Part shown: piece after piece, positions 22,018-34,609 of the stretch
Layout: every line of letters begins with the position of its first letter
Position numbering within the stretch: the first letter of the stretch is position 1
Origin: Thamnidium elegans
Taxonomy: Eukaryota; Mucoromycota; Mucoromycetes; Mucorales; Mucoraceae
Assembly (NCBI GenBank): GCA_025201345.1
Contig: JAIXMG010000025.1
Coordinates: 62,001 to 126,000 of the forward strand
Reading direction: 5' to 3'
Length of the DNA stretch: 64,000 nt
Position numbers and translations under genes: made by a program
The notes under the pieces: model-generated
The model's input: only the letters and a program-made list of their open reading frames with translations
Databases searched by the model: none
What the model was told of the DNA's origin: nothing

Positions 22018-22497
22018 TTACTTTGATACAACATCTTCCTCTTCATTGAACGGAATTTTTTCGCATAAGTATTGTAGTCGTTCAAATATTTCGGTGTTTG
22101 CTCTTGCTTGCACTCCTGTGTTTTCTGAGTATCGATAAATGGTATTGACAACTTGGAAGGTGTCAATTTTCGACTTCTTGAGCTCTGGTATGGGTTCTTT
22201 ATTAATTTGTTCTTGCTTGTTCCATTCATTGTTATTGTATCTGGCCACTTGTATTTTAAATCTTTTGAACTCTTCTTTGAGTTCATAATTTGGCGTGCTA
22301 TCCAGATACTCTGATATTTCCAACGGTAATTCTGAGCGATGAATGTCTTCTTCTCTTTGGCTTTTTTCTTCGAGTCAAAGTTTCTTAAGTAGCTCAAGTT
22401 GTTCTGCTGTAGTAAGATATCGGTTTGTTCCATTTTGATCGATATCACTTATAATGTATTCCACGATGCGCGGCTTTGAAAGATATAAGGAAGAAAG
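22018..22497 (-). pseudogene. Unrecognised coding remnant with one internal stop
   Basis: One minus frame reads LYLSKPRIVEYIISDIDQNG, TNRYLTTAEQLELLKKL, a TGA, LEEKSQREEDIHRSEL, LEISEYLDSTPNYELKEEFK and on to DTFQVVNTIYRYSENTGVQA, NTEIFERLQYLCEKIPF and a stop at 22018. Coding-like composition continues across the TGA, so it looks like a dead copy of a real protein. An overlapping 146-codon ORF in another frame is Lys-rich and less protein-like. No family recognised; a transposon origin is plausible given the neighbourhood. Confidence 0.4.
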
Positions 22498-24275
22498 GGA
22501 TTTTAATTAGTTTAGTATTATTTATAAAAAATGAAACGTGGCTCTGAAAGCATTTACCACATTGGAAGCCGGAGCGGAGGCAACTGAGATTGTTTTAGGC
22601 ACGACAAACAATTTTTTTTTTGGTTTATTTATATTACCATTATTGTTGTCAGTTTCATCGTATCAGATCCTTAGTAGAAATATCGTGTGTAGTATCATGT
22701 TCGGTCTAGACTTTTAGCATTATACACGATAAAAATAAGAATATTATGAATATCATTCCAAAATATGATTATAGGATAGTTACTAAAATAAACAGTTTTG
22801 TAAAAACTACCCACTAACCCTTCCTTTCTATGAAAACCAGTTTAAAATATTTAACAAAGACGGATTATTAAATAATGCTAAAGATATAAAATTGTTTAAT
22901 TGTCGTTCTAATTGCAAGGAAGTAAGTAAAATAAGTAAAATAAGTAAACTATATTCTTATTTGCCACAAGAAAGGGGGAAAAAATAAATGTTTAAAACTT
23001 GAACTTTCATATGACACTGTCACAAGTTGTTTGTTAACATTAACATTGACGGCTAAAAGTAGGAAGTAGAAGGAGGATGAATTCAAATGCTTTTATGTAT
23101 ATATCATGGATCTGACATATGTAAATCATTGCTTTCGTAGACACCGTAATTTCACCGTTCTAACAATTTTATATGATTCTGACCTTGGGCGCTTATGACT
23201 TCGAACTTTTACCTAAACTGTGCCGTCAATTACAATCCTGGGAACAGTCAAGTTACTATTTCCATAACATTGTATGTATCTCCACTATCCGTATTCAATT
23301 TTCTCATTTTCAAGCAATGTTATTCTTTATAACCTTCAATTACCTTTTTTACTCTTCACATTCCTTTCTTCGTCACAAATTTTCATTACTCAGTAAGTAG
23401 TATATTTGGAATGCTTACTGGTAACTTATTATAAACAACCCCCCCCCCTTTTTTTTTAACCCGGAATAAATTATTAATCATCAAATACCCGCTTCTATTA
23501 AATGATAGTTCCGATTAACCTCTTCTTTTTTACGTTCTACTTATAAGTATTACTTTAATTTGATCTAGTAACCAGAGTTGATTTACAAAATATATTAGAG
23601 ATAAACTCAGGTTACACGCGTTTGAATAGATAGGTCAACGAGAAAAAGCTAATTCAGAAATGATGGTGGTGCAAAAAAAAAAACCTTCTTTTTCGTCATT
23701 CTTATCGGCAATGTTTAAACCGCTGCAACAACACGTAAAAATATATACTGTAAGCAAAAAAGAGATATAAATAAGGTAGCCGAGATAAAGAATTATGTTA
23801 AATTCCTTATTCAGTAATAAAGTACCATTTTAGGCGTTTTCTCCTTATTTTCCTTATATAAGGAGGGGAATAACTAAATGTATTACTATTGGTACACAAG
23901 ACGGAATACACATAACAACTGAAAAAGTTGCATAATAAATAACAAAATAAAATGACGGGTTTTGCATTAGTGAAACTTGTTTTATGTTAGTAATATACGT
24001 TAGTAGTATATGTCCTAATAATAAAAAAAAAGGGATCTACCAAAAGCGTATTCTTTATATATTATACAATCGATACAAGAAGGAAACAAAATATAATATT
24101 TTATATATAAAGTACCCACAGTTCCGAAAAAGGCAAAAAATAGTTTGACATTAGGGGCCTATCCGAATCAAGGGTTCATATACTAAAATCCTCCTAACAG
24201 AAGCTCTATCTATTTCCTTTTTCATCCTGTTTTTTTTTACCTATCGTTTTTTAATAATCATATAAAAAGAGCCTT

Positions 24276-24307
<32 letters not shown>

Positions 24308-24352
24308 AGATTTTAGTTTTTTTAGTTTTTAGTTTTTTTTTATAGCTTATAT
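22498..24352. other. AT-rich spacer
   Basis: No gene supported. A short plus ORF at 23173-23400 (ILTLGAYDFELLPKLCRQLQ at its start) may be a fragment but has no recognisable motif. A C9-T9 tract lies near 23440. The promoter of the gene at 24353 should be at the end. Confidence 0.45.
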
Positions 24353-25332
24353 ATGTTTATTTCACCGACAACAAATCAAACTCTTAGACGAAACTCATTC
24401 CATCCTGTTCCATATGGAACAATTCCAAAGAGAAAAGAGAAAGTGAGTAAATAAATTTTTTTTATAAATCTTCGTTAAAAAAAAAAAAAGCTTATTTTTC
24501 ATTTTTTTAGTCTACAGTTATTAAAGTAGAAAAAGATATGATATGTAAACAAAATGATGAAGAACCAATTACAATAGCCAATTACATAATATCAGCATTT
24601 ACAAACTACTTTGGAACAAAAAAAAAGCCAACCAAGAAGTTAATTCATGGTCTGATGCCACATTCACCTACACGAAAGACAGACGCATATATCACACCTC
24701 AAATAGTAACGGCCCCAATTACAATGCCCGGAGGTTCCCATGATGATGATGATTGTTGGTATCTATCTAAAAGTGATTCTAGTTCAAGTAGTTCAGGATC
24801 CTCATTTAGTTCTACTTCCGGAACTAGACAACGTCGTAGTGTGAGCTCATTATCCGAGATTTTATGCGAGCATTATGTGCAAAAAACTTTAAATAGTAGT
24901 AGTCATCATAAAAAGTCTAGTAGTGATGTACCTTTAGAAACTTATAAAGTATTTGAGGCCTCTAGAAAGAGTCATACCAAATTATCTGTTACAGATGATG
25001 ATGATGATGATGACGATAGTTGGTTCATTTGGGATAAGTTACAGAATAATACAAAAGAATGGATTCAAGTAGTTGATGAAGAGTTATTTTTACCAAAAGA
25101 AAAAGTAACAACTGAGATCACAATTGCTGCTGCTGAACCTAATAAGAATAATAATAAAAAGACCCGAAGTATTCGTGCTAATCCTGATCATTTGCGTATG
25201 ATTGTTGCTGAAGTCAATATGATGCGCGCAAACAAGATTGTTGGTCCACTCAAGTCTCGTGGTTTCTTGGCTGCAAGGGTAGATACATTCATATCTAATC
25301 AATCAAGTCCACTTAGATTACCTATCTTTTAA
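24353..25332 (+). CDS. Hypothetical low-complexity protein
   Basis: Two exons. Exon 1 (MFISPTTNQTLRRNSFHPVP then YGTIPKRKEK) ends at GTGAGT. Exon 2 starts STVIKVEKDM and runs to LRLPIF. The protein is about 300 residues, Ser-rich (SDSSSSSSGSSFSSTSGTRQ), with acidic Asp runs (VTDDDDDDDDSWF) and two WY/WF patches within Asp-rich stretches (DDDDCWYLS, DDDSWFIW). The C-terminal 60 residues are more regular (IRANPDHLRMIVAEVNMMRA, NKIVGPLKSRGFLAARVDTF) and might be a conserved helix. No known domain recognised. The splice is in frame and the ATG follows a long poly-T leader. Confidence 0.65.
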
Positions 25333-25559
25333 CCCTTTTTTTTTTATTACATAATAAAATATACCCTTTTTTTTAATTTTACTGCAAAAAAAAATAAATA
25401 ATAAGTACTTATCCCCCAAAAAATATATAAATGTATTCTACATTTTTATTTTATTCTTTTAAATATACAAACAATAAAAAGAGAAAGGGCTGAATAAAAG
25501 ACGCTATATATATAAAATTAATGTTGCTGTATCAATGTTGAGTATTGGAGGGTGTATAT

Positions 25560-26076
25560 TTAGAAACCGGGAGCTCTAACTTGTTGTTGTTGAGGTTGAC
25601 CAGCAGGTTGACCATAAGGGTTACCACTGTTTAACATCTAAATTTCAAATCAAGTTAATATATAAGATTCTCTCTCTATCTATCTATCTATCCATCTCTA
25701 TCTATCTAACTATTTACCTGTTGAGTTCCTTGTTGTTGCATAGCTTCCTTTTCATAAGCAACCAAAGCTTGTTCCTTTTCAATTTCCAAGGCCAAAGGTA
25801 AAACCAATAAAAACATGGAGGTGGTAATAACCCAAGCACTCTTACCTACAAAAGTAGCTCCAGTCTTTCCCCAGGATGTCAAAGTAGAGACACTGTTGGA
25901 AACTCTATTTCTATGCTTGAGAGGAATAATATCCTTTAAGGCTGCGATTCTATCCAAAAGAGATTCATCTTCATCGTCAAAATCATCTTCATCAGAGAAA
26001 TCAGAATAATCTTCTTCTTCACTCAAGACTTCAACTTGTTCGTATTGTTCAGCAGAGACTTCTTCAAGTTTAACCA
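25560..26076 (-). CDS. TOM22: TOM22, mitochondrial outer-membrane import receptor subunit
   Basis: Central receptor and organiser of the TOM complex. Two exons (26076-25718 and 25637-25560). The N-terminal cytosolic domain is strongly acidic (EEEDYSDFSDEDDFDDEDES), as needed for presequence binding. Then comes LLDRIAALKDIIPLKHRNRV and a single membrane anchor, SAWVITTSMFLLVLPLALEI, with the conserved Pro inside it. The short intermembrane-space tail is Gln/Pro-rich and ends RAPGF. Size (about 145 residues) fits the family. The start at 26076 is preferred over an upstream Met in T/A-rich leader. Confidence 0.92.
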
Positions 26077-26229
26077 TTTTTTTAAAATATATATATAAAG
26101 TGTGAAAAAAGAAAAAAAAATCGCTTTCCAAAAAAAAAAAATCTTTAAAATAGTGCGGTGAGGGCCCTTGTCTCAATTTTTTTTTATTTTTTTTTCTCAG
26201 TCTAAAGCTAAAAAAAAAAAATGTCAAAA

Positions 26230-28024
26230 AAACTATAGATTAAAATGACGTTTTTTTGTTTCACCTTTTATTTTTCATTTAACGCAAAAACTTGTTAAAA
26301 CACACCATTAAAAAAGTTATCTTAATTATAAGAGTTCACTATATACGAAATACGCGTACGTGTACGTGTATGTGGGTGTGGCTTACTTTACTAAATCAGT
26401 TCCTGTAAATCTCCTTTCTTGTGTGACCTGTTTAAAAAATCAAGTTTTTTAAAGCGGGATACAATAAGCGGAGAGAATGTTTATCTTCTAGTTGCAGGTA
26501 TGTTAGTCATTAAAAATGATTCCATATATTTTATATCTCTACATCGTTTAAAAGAAACTTGTATATTCCTTTCTCCTTTCGCTTTTTTTAAGCAAATTAT
26601 GCGTCATGTCAAATTGATATTTGTAAGAACCTTACTGCAGCAATACACTTGACAAATGGGTTTACTCTTTCTTTCTTTTTCTTTTGTAAACAGTGCATTG
26701 GCAAGCAGCAACTAGAATTTTACACGGTAATCTCACAGACTCTGCTCATGCATCCTTTTTAACTCGGCACAATATCGTCAAAATATTTGACTAAGAAACC
26801 TTGCTTTTGTATAAAGCTGTTACTAGACACAAGTTTAATTTGGTTAGTTAGCAACAGTAGAGGTTTTCATGGAAACGTCGTCAATGCAATTAAAATATTA
26901 GTGTTTCTAAATAAAAAAAGATTCTTTTATAAATTCACTCCTATTTTCCATCTAGTTTTATATCTATAATGTTTTTCTTTCGTTGCTTTTTACTTTATAG
27001 ATTATGTCGTCAACTCTATTTACTTTTTTTTTTTCTCATCATTCAAAATCACCGCGGAACGATAGCCCTTTTCTCAAGGTGGACCTATCATATGCAAATT
27101 TACCAAGTGCCCAATCTCATTTAATCCCCCCTCCTCTTATATAATTCTGTTTCCCCTGCGAGTATCCTGGCATTTTTTTACAGGAAAAAAAAACCTTAAA
27201 TAACCTAAAGCCGAAACAGAAGTTTTCATGGCCGTCATCCATAGAAAAAAAGTCGACGTTTGGAAGAAATCGTACAAAAATTAAATGTATTATGGCCAAG
27301 CTATCAAACCACGAATAACAACCCAGAGGAATTGTACTCACAACCACATTAATTTTTTAAATGGATGTTCTATTTGTAGAAAAAAGTAAGCGAAAAGGTT
27401 TATATTATAGAAGAAGCTCCTCTTGCCATTGCTAGTAAATCTTATATGCACAGAAAGTTGAAAGAGTTACCGTTCGCCAATACACTCAACAGGTCTTTAC
27501 GGGAGCAAGTAATCAATAGTATAAACGCAAAACTTCCACTAGTACTTGGAAAACAGCTAAAGAAACTTGAGATGAATTTACCGGTTGGTTTGTGCTGTAT
27601 TTATCTGTCTTTTTTATTATAATGTTGTAGTTTATAGTGTGAGAGTATTATTTATTTAAAAAAAAAGGGGGAAACTCTATCATTTTATTTTTATACTTGA
27701 CAGCGATCATGGCTTTCCATGACATTCTTAACCAATGAGTTGTATATGATGCAGTTATCGACAGAATAATATGTAGCCTCGCGTACTTCCTTATCTAGAG
27801 AGTAAAGTAAAATAAGATAGTACTTATTAAACTCTTAATATAGTTTAAGGTTATAAATGAATTTTTCACTTAGAAAAAAGTGCATGCTGTGAATGGCGCT
27901 GGTTATAAAAAAAGCTGGTGCGAAAAGCTGGTGCACATATTTTTTTTTCCACTAAATCCTCAAATTGATAGGGACCTACTGTATCACCCTTTCTTTCCCG
28001 TAGATTTTTTATTTAAAACGAGAA
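26230..28024. other. Spacer with unassigned coding-like fragments
   Basis: Between TOM22 and glucosamine-6-P deaminase. Coding-like pieces: plus 27380-27590 (KVYIIEEAPLAIASKSYMHR, FANTLNRSLREQVINSINAK) after a possible acceptor TTTGTAG; plus 26690-26790 (HWQAATRILHGNLTDSAHAS); minus about 27800-27695 (LDKEVREATYYSVDNCIIYN). None shows a recognisable domain. They could be exons of one decayed element. The deaminase promoter lies at the end. Confidence 0.4.
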
Positions 28025-29371
28025 ATGAGATTAGTTATAAGAAATGATTATGATCAAGTATCAGAATGGGTTGGTAAGAACATTACCTCTTCTCTCTTTA
28101 TCTTTTATTACAAAGTAACTCAAAATCATAATTAGCACATTATATCAAAGAGCGTATAAACCAATTTGAACCTTCCAAGGATAGACCGTTTGTACTTGGT
28201 TTACCAACTGGATCTTCACCTTTAAGTGCCTACAGAAGACTAGCGGAATTCTGTCAAGAAGGCAAACTATCGTTTAAACACGTAGTTACTTTTAATATGG
28301 ATGAATATGTTGGAATACCACGGTTAGTATATTTTCCCTTGTTGTACCTGTTTATTTTCCACACACCTTTTTTTTTCTCACACGCACACAACACAATACT
28401 TTTTTTTTTTTCTGCACAAAAAAAAAAGTTCCCATAAACAATCTTATTATTCATTTATGTGGACAAATCTGTTTAAAAATATAGATATTCCAGCAGAAAA
28501 TATAAATTTTTTGGATGGTAATGCATCTGATTTGGAAGAAGAGTGTCGTCGTTATGAAGCAGAGATTGCAAAATATGGAGGTATCGAATTGTTTATTGGG
28601 GGTATTGGTCCAGATGGTCACATTGCCTTTAACGAACCTGGTTCTTCTCTCACGTCTCGTACCAGAGTAAAGACTTTAGCTTATGAAACTATTATTGCTA
28701 ATGCTAGATTCTTTGATGGTGATATTACAAAAGTACCTAAATTGGCCTTAACTGTTGGGGTTGCGTAAGTCATACATACACAGTATCAACATAGCATATA
28801 TTTAAGTTTTTTTTTTTTAAAAAAAAAAATTGTGTAGTACTGTAATGGATGCCAGAGAAGTTTGCATTATTATTACAGGTGCTCATAGAAGGTAATGCAA
28901 AAAACATCGACAGGAAAATATTTAATTAAAACCCCTATTTTTATGTAGTATTGCATTAGCTAAATGTGTAGAAGAAGGTGTAAATCATATGTGGACAGTT
29001 TCTGCTATTCAAATGCATCCTAAAGGTTTAATTGTTTGTGATGAAGATGCAACACTTGAACTTCACGTCAAGGTAAAATATACATCTTATATTACTAGAT
29101 TGTTTTTCTAATATTGTTTTTTTTTTAGACTGTAAAATATTTTAAATCAATTGAGCACGTACACCAATCATTGATTGGACAGGAGAATTTAGGATTACAA
29201 GGCGAACTATTATCCAGTGAAAAAGTAAAACGATCCGTTAAATTAAGTCGAGATATGATGGTAAGAAAATTAATGAATGCTGAATTATCAGAAGAGGAAG
29301 ACGATGATATTTTTCAAGATTTAAGATATACTCAAAAAAAGAGACGTCTTACGCAATCATCTTCCCCATAA
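28025..29371 (+). CDS. Glucosamine-6-phosphate deaminase (isomerase)
   Basis: Converts glucosamine-6-phosphate to fructose-6-phosphate plus ammonia, feeding amino-sugar carbon into glycolysis. Starts [16 protein letters not shown]. Key family motifs are in order: [36 protein letters not shown] (spliced CCACG/TTCCC), [20 protein letters not shown] with the catalytic Asp, His and Glu, [18 protein letters not shown], and [13 protein letters not shown]. The core is followed by a lid/tail: [19 protein letters not shown], then an acidic and basic end ([20 protein letters not shown]). Six introns, all short. It is tail to tail with the histidinol-phosphatase gene, 61 bp apart. Confidence 0.95.
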
Positions 29372-29432
29372 AACTTTATATATATATATCACAAATTCAT
29401 GTAATTCTCGCTCTTTTTTTTTTTTTCTTAAT

Positions 29433-29679
29433 CTACCAATCTTTTATTCCTTTCCAAAACTCATCATCTAATATATTTAAATGCTCTTTTACAATAACCT
29501 TGTTATTTTGCTGACTTAAGTAATAGATTATACTAACTCCTGTTTCAAGCAAGTATTGAGGTAACTTTTCATAAAATAATCCAACATCCTTTGGTCCATG
29601 ACAATCATCAGATAAAGTGAATTTACCTCCCTTTTCATTAATCACCTAGCCATATATATTTTAAAAAATAAATCCTCGC

Positions 29680-29722
<43 letters not shown>

Positions 29723-30495
29723 CTTACCTGAATAATATCTCTTTGAGGATACGCATCACGCAACCCTTTCTTCCAAGATCTAGAATTAATTTCAAATAAC
29801 CCCCCATACCCAACCACATAATCAATATTACGAATCACACGTTCCCAAACATGAGGCAACAACAAAGTTTGATCAGCCACAGTTTGATCAGCAAAGATAC
29901 GAATTAAATCAAAATGACCTACAACTTCAGGTCGAACCGATTTGAGCATAATATACTGTTCATCAAAGTATCGTACATAAAGTTGGTCTAATTCACCATT
30001 GACTTGGTTTAACGCATCTGCATATAATTCGGGTGAAAAATCAATAGGGATCGTGTTGACATGATGGAGTGATCCAACTACATAATCTGCTGTAAACATC
30101 TTTCGTAATTGGTCAACATGATGAGCATAATCCTTATTAATAAACTCAATCTCTGCTCCAACTAAAAGTGAAATTTGATCTTTGTATAACTCTTTTAAAC
30201 GTTTAGCTTCTATTTGAAAATCTGCATATGTTGTAGCTAAAGACTTTGGCGTACAACAAGCCTAATAATAATAAACGTGTTTGTTTACAGTGAAAAACAA
30301 TAATAATATTTGTGGTTTTTTGTTTTATACCTCTATTTCTTCAGGATAAAGTTCTGAATCATCATATCTAGGCATATGTTCACTTAATCCGTATCCACGA
30401 AATCCTTTACGAATAGCTTCTTTAACAACGTCTTCTAAAAGACCATACCCATGTTTACAAAATTGTCCAGAGTGACTATGATATGAATAAGGCAT
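29433..30495 (-). CDS. HIS2: Histidinol-phosphatase (PHP family)
   Basis: Removes phosphate from L-histidinol phosphate in histidine synthesis. PHP-family metal ligands are all visible: YSYHSHSGQFCKHG, YGLSEHMPRYDD, VGAEIEFINKDY, VVGSLHHVNTIPIDF, VVGHFDLIRIF, GLFEINSRSWKKGL-DAYPQ and FTLSDDCHGPKDVG. Three exons; the second intron carries an AAT microsatellite. The start MPYSYHSHSG at 30495 is the normal fungal start; an upstream in-frame Met at 30570 would add a hydrophobic leader and is less likely. Ends KGIKDW. Confidence 0.94.
29681..29720. repeat. (AAT)n microsatellite in HIS2 intron
   Basis: About 13 TAA/AAT units inside the last HIS2 intron. Confidence 0.85.
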
Positions 30496-31358
30496 TTTTA
30501 TAAATATAAAAGAGGGAAGGGGTGATTGTGTAGCGGAGAGTAACAAAAAGTATAAGGACAGCCCAGTCACTTTTTTTTTTTTTTTTTGGCATTCCTCAAA
30601 AAGAAAAATCGCGCTTATCTCCTTAAGCTACGACCACTTCTTGTGAAACCATAAAAAAGAAACGCTCTTCGAAAAAAGTCATTATTAGTCATATGGACGC
30701 ATTTCTATACAGACTGAAACTATTACATGATGAGAAATGGCGCGATTAAACATAATTGGAATAAAAAGATTAGATAAACTTTACCCCCAACAGATGTAGA
30801 TTTATTTGTCTATATAAACTCTTGATTTGTTTTAAAAAAAAATCGGCTTTGTACTTTTTTAAAATTATGATTTCGTTGGTTCCAGGGGAAAAAGACCATT
30901 AGGACCCTTCTTCTTTTTTGACAGGTATGAAACGCACTCAGCTTTAAAATTTCTCTCGAGTCCCTGATCGACACTTTGAACTACTTTATTTGGATCCGTC
31001 ATGAAATCATTACTATATACCTCAGTTATTACTAGTGTTGATCCAGTATTCGAATATATTATTACCAATTCATTAATTTACTACTTGGATTACATATATA
31101 CTTTTGTATAAGATAAGAATATGTTCAATTATCCCAAGTTTTAAACCGCAATCTGGGGATAAAAGTGTTTATGTAATGGACCCCGCATTTGGTTACGTTT
31201 GTGTCAGTTCCGATATCATTGGCCAAACATAACTGTATAACGCATTGTGAGTCAGATTTTTTTTTTTATTTATATTTTCTTATTTTTTTTTTATCATTAT
31301 TATTTTCTTTTTTTTTTTATCTTATCTACATATTCCTCCTCCCTCTTAAAAGTAAAAC
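30496..31358. promoter_or_regulatory. Divergent promoter region between HIS2 and DAHP synthase
   Basis: 863 bp separates two amino-acid biosynthesis genes transcribed away from each other. A T16 tract sits about 75 bp upstream of the HIS2 start and T/A-rich runs precede the DAHP synthase start. I see no exact TGACTCA box at a glance; a core TGAGTCA lies near 31248-31254 (GTGAGTCAGA), a possible Gcn4/CPC1-type site, suggesting general amino-acid control. The match is short, so this is only a suggestion. A short ORF at 30865-31068 minus is unassigned. Confidence 0.4.
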
Positions 31359-32925
<1,567 letters not shown>

Positions 32926-33143
32926 ATTTCATATATATAAAAAACTCCCCCAAAAAATTATTTAGATGACACCCCCTTTAATTTTTTTCTTTCTTTTTTT
33001 TACGTATAAAAGATAAAAATAAAAATTGCTTGTAGTATACAATAACATATAGTTCTCATTACTTTTATTTAAATATAATTATTAAGTATCAAATCTAATA
33101 ATCGGTTAGTTCACATTATACTAATATGCAATTATGCATATAC

Positions 33144-33671
33144 TTACACGTAACAAAATATTTTTTTGACTCTTCTTTCTTCCCAATTCTTCGGGTCAAA
33201 TTGGTTTACAACATTGTAACTAAGTTTTAATTCATCTTTTGTTCCATACCGTAACTAAATAAAACTCGCGTTAGTAACTAAATAATACGATACACTAATA
33301 AGGTATAAAATACTTACGCTTTCTCTGAAACGTTCAGTATATTCAGGAGGTTTGATTGATTTTGACTTGTATTTTTTCAACTCTTGTAAAGTTTGATTAA
33401 AGTATTTTAATTTAGATATACTACGATATTGTTCTTAGATATCCTAGTAATAATAACAATATTTAACTACTTACTTTTCGAGTACCATAAAAATATATGA
33501 ACCAATATAAATACTTTTTCAGAAACGAATCTCTTCTGAAAGAATTGATTAAGTTAAAAATCTGTTCCTGTCATAAGGTGCGTCTGGATTAGAATGAAAC
33601 AAAAAGCAAATATATGACTTTTTTTTTGGAGTACATGTACGTTTAACCCATAATAATTTAGCAGATCTCAT
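33144..33671 (-). CDS. Possible small spliced gene or its remnant, unrecognised
   Basis: Minus strand, starting at MRSAKLLWVKR (33671). Coding-like pieces: DSFLKKYLYWFIYFYGTR (about 33540-33480), ISKLKYFNQTLQELKKYKSK then SIKPPEYTERFRES, ending at a good donor (GTAAGT), and after a 63-nt intron LRYGTKDELKLSYNVVNQFD-PKNWEERR to a stop at 33144. The last junction is clean and both exons look like real protein, basic and possibly mitochondrial. The upstream junctions do not join in one frame without choosing odd sites, so it may be a pseudogene. No family recognised. Confidence 0.45.
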
Positions 33672-34609
33672 GGTCTTGTGCTAGCCTATACCCGGCGGTT
33701 GCTTTAGGAAGGATAGTATACTTTTGTATGGACATAAAAAAAAAACAAAAATGTTAAAAAAAAATATACAGAATAAAATATAAGCTTCTTTAAAAAATAC
33801 ACATATATAAAAAATAATCATTTTTATGGACACTTGTTTCATGCAAGAAGTTCAAGAAAGGTCGACTAATGAAATAGAATGGTACCGCTCATACTAAAAA
33901 GAAAAATCTGGATTAATACATTTTTGCTTTCTAGATTTAACCAAGTTTCTTAACAAGGCGAAAAAAAACCCAATAGTATTGGTGATCCTTGATTATGACG
34001 AAAGTCGAAGATCTTGAACGAGTCTAAGCTATAGCATGATCTATCTTAAAAACAATAATTGATAGGGTTCGCATGCATTTTGTTTCATAAATTTCTAACC
34101 TCTGCCTCAGGACAAAAAAAGTCTCGGAAGATAAGTTCAAATCTAGGACTGGAGCAGTAAGAAGATTTTTATGGTGTACATGTACTTATAAGTACTATGA
34201 TAATTTTATCATAAGGTAGTAGATAAAAATGTTGTAATAAAAATGCAAATGGTTTCGATAAAAAAAAAAAAAAAAGAGAAACCACCAACTTACCTATTGC
34301 TAAAACTTGATCATCGTTTATAAGTACAAACCTTTTTTCTTATCCTCCCTTAAATGATGATACCATTACCAAAATAAACGCTTCTACTTCTAGATAACCG
34401 GACTCAAACCTATGCTATTCTTTACGAAAATCCTTCAACACTGGTATCCCCTCCCTTTCCAAGCCAAAGATTACATAGTTGCTTCGATATAAGCCACCTA
34501 ACACCATTAAGGCAGTAGTCACTATTTTTTTATTTTTTTATAAAGATTATTTATTTTTTATTTTTGAAAAAAATCAACTCTTTAATAGAAATAATATATA
34601 TATAATATA
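33672..34609. other. Spacer upstream of eIF3b
   Basis: No gene supported. Presumed eIF3b promoter with T/A tracts just before the start. A run of A16 is at 34260-34275. Confidence 0.5.

Noticed and set aside
29681..29720. Array-like AAT units considered as CRISPR
   Set aside because: Simple trinucleotide microsatellite inside an intron, no spacers.
30496..30570. Upstream Met giving histidinol phosphatase a hydrophobic leader
   Set aside because: Family proteins start at the PYSYHSHSG motif and act in the cytosol; the leader is probably 5' UTR.
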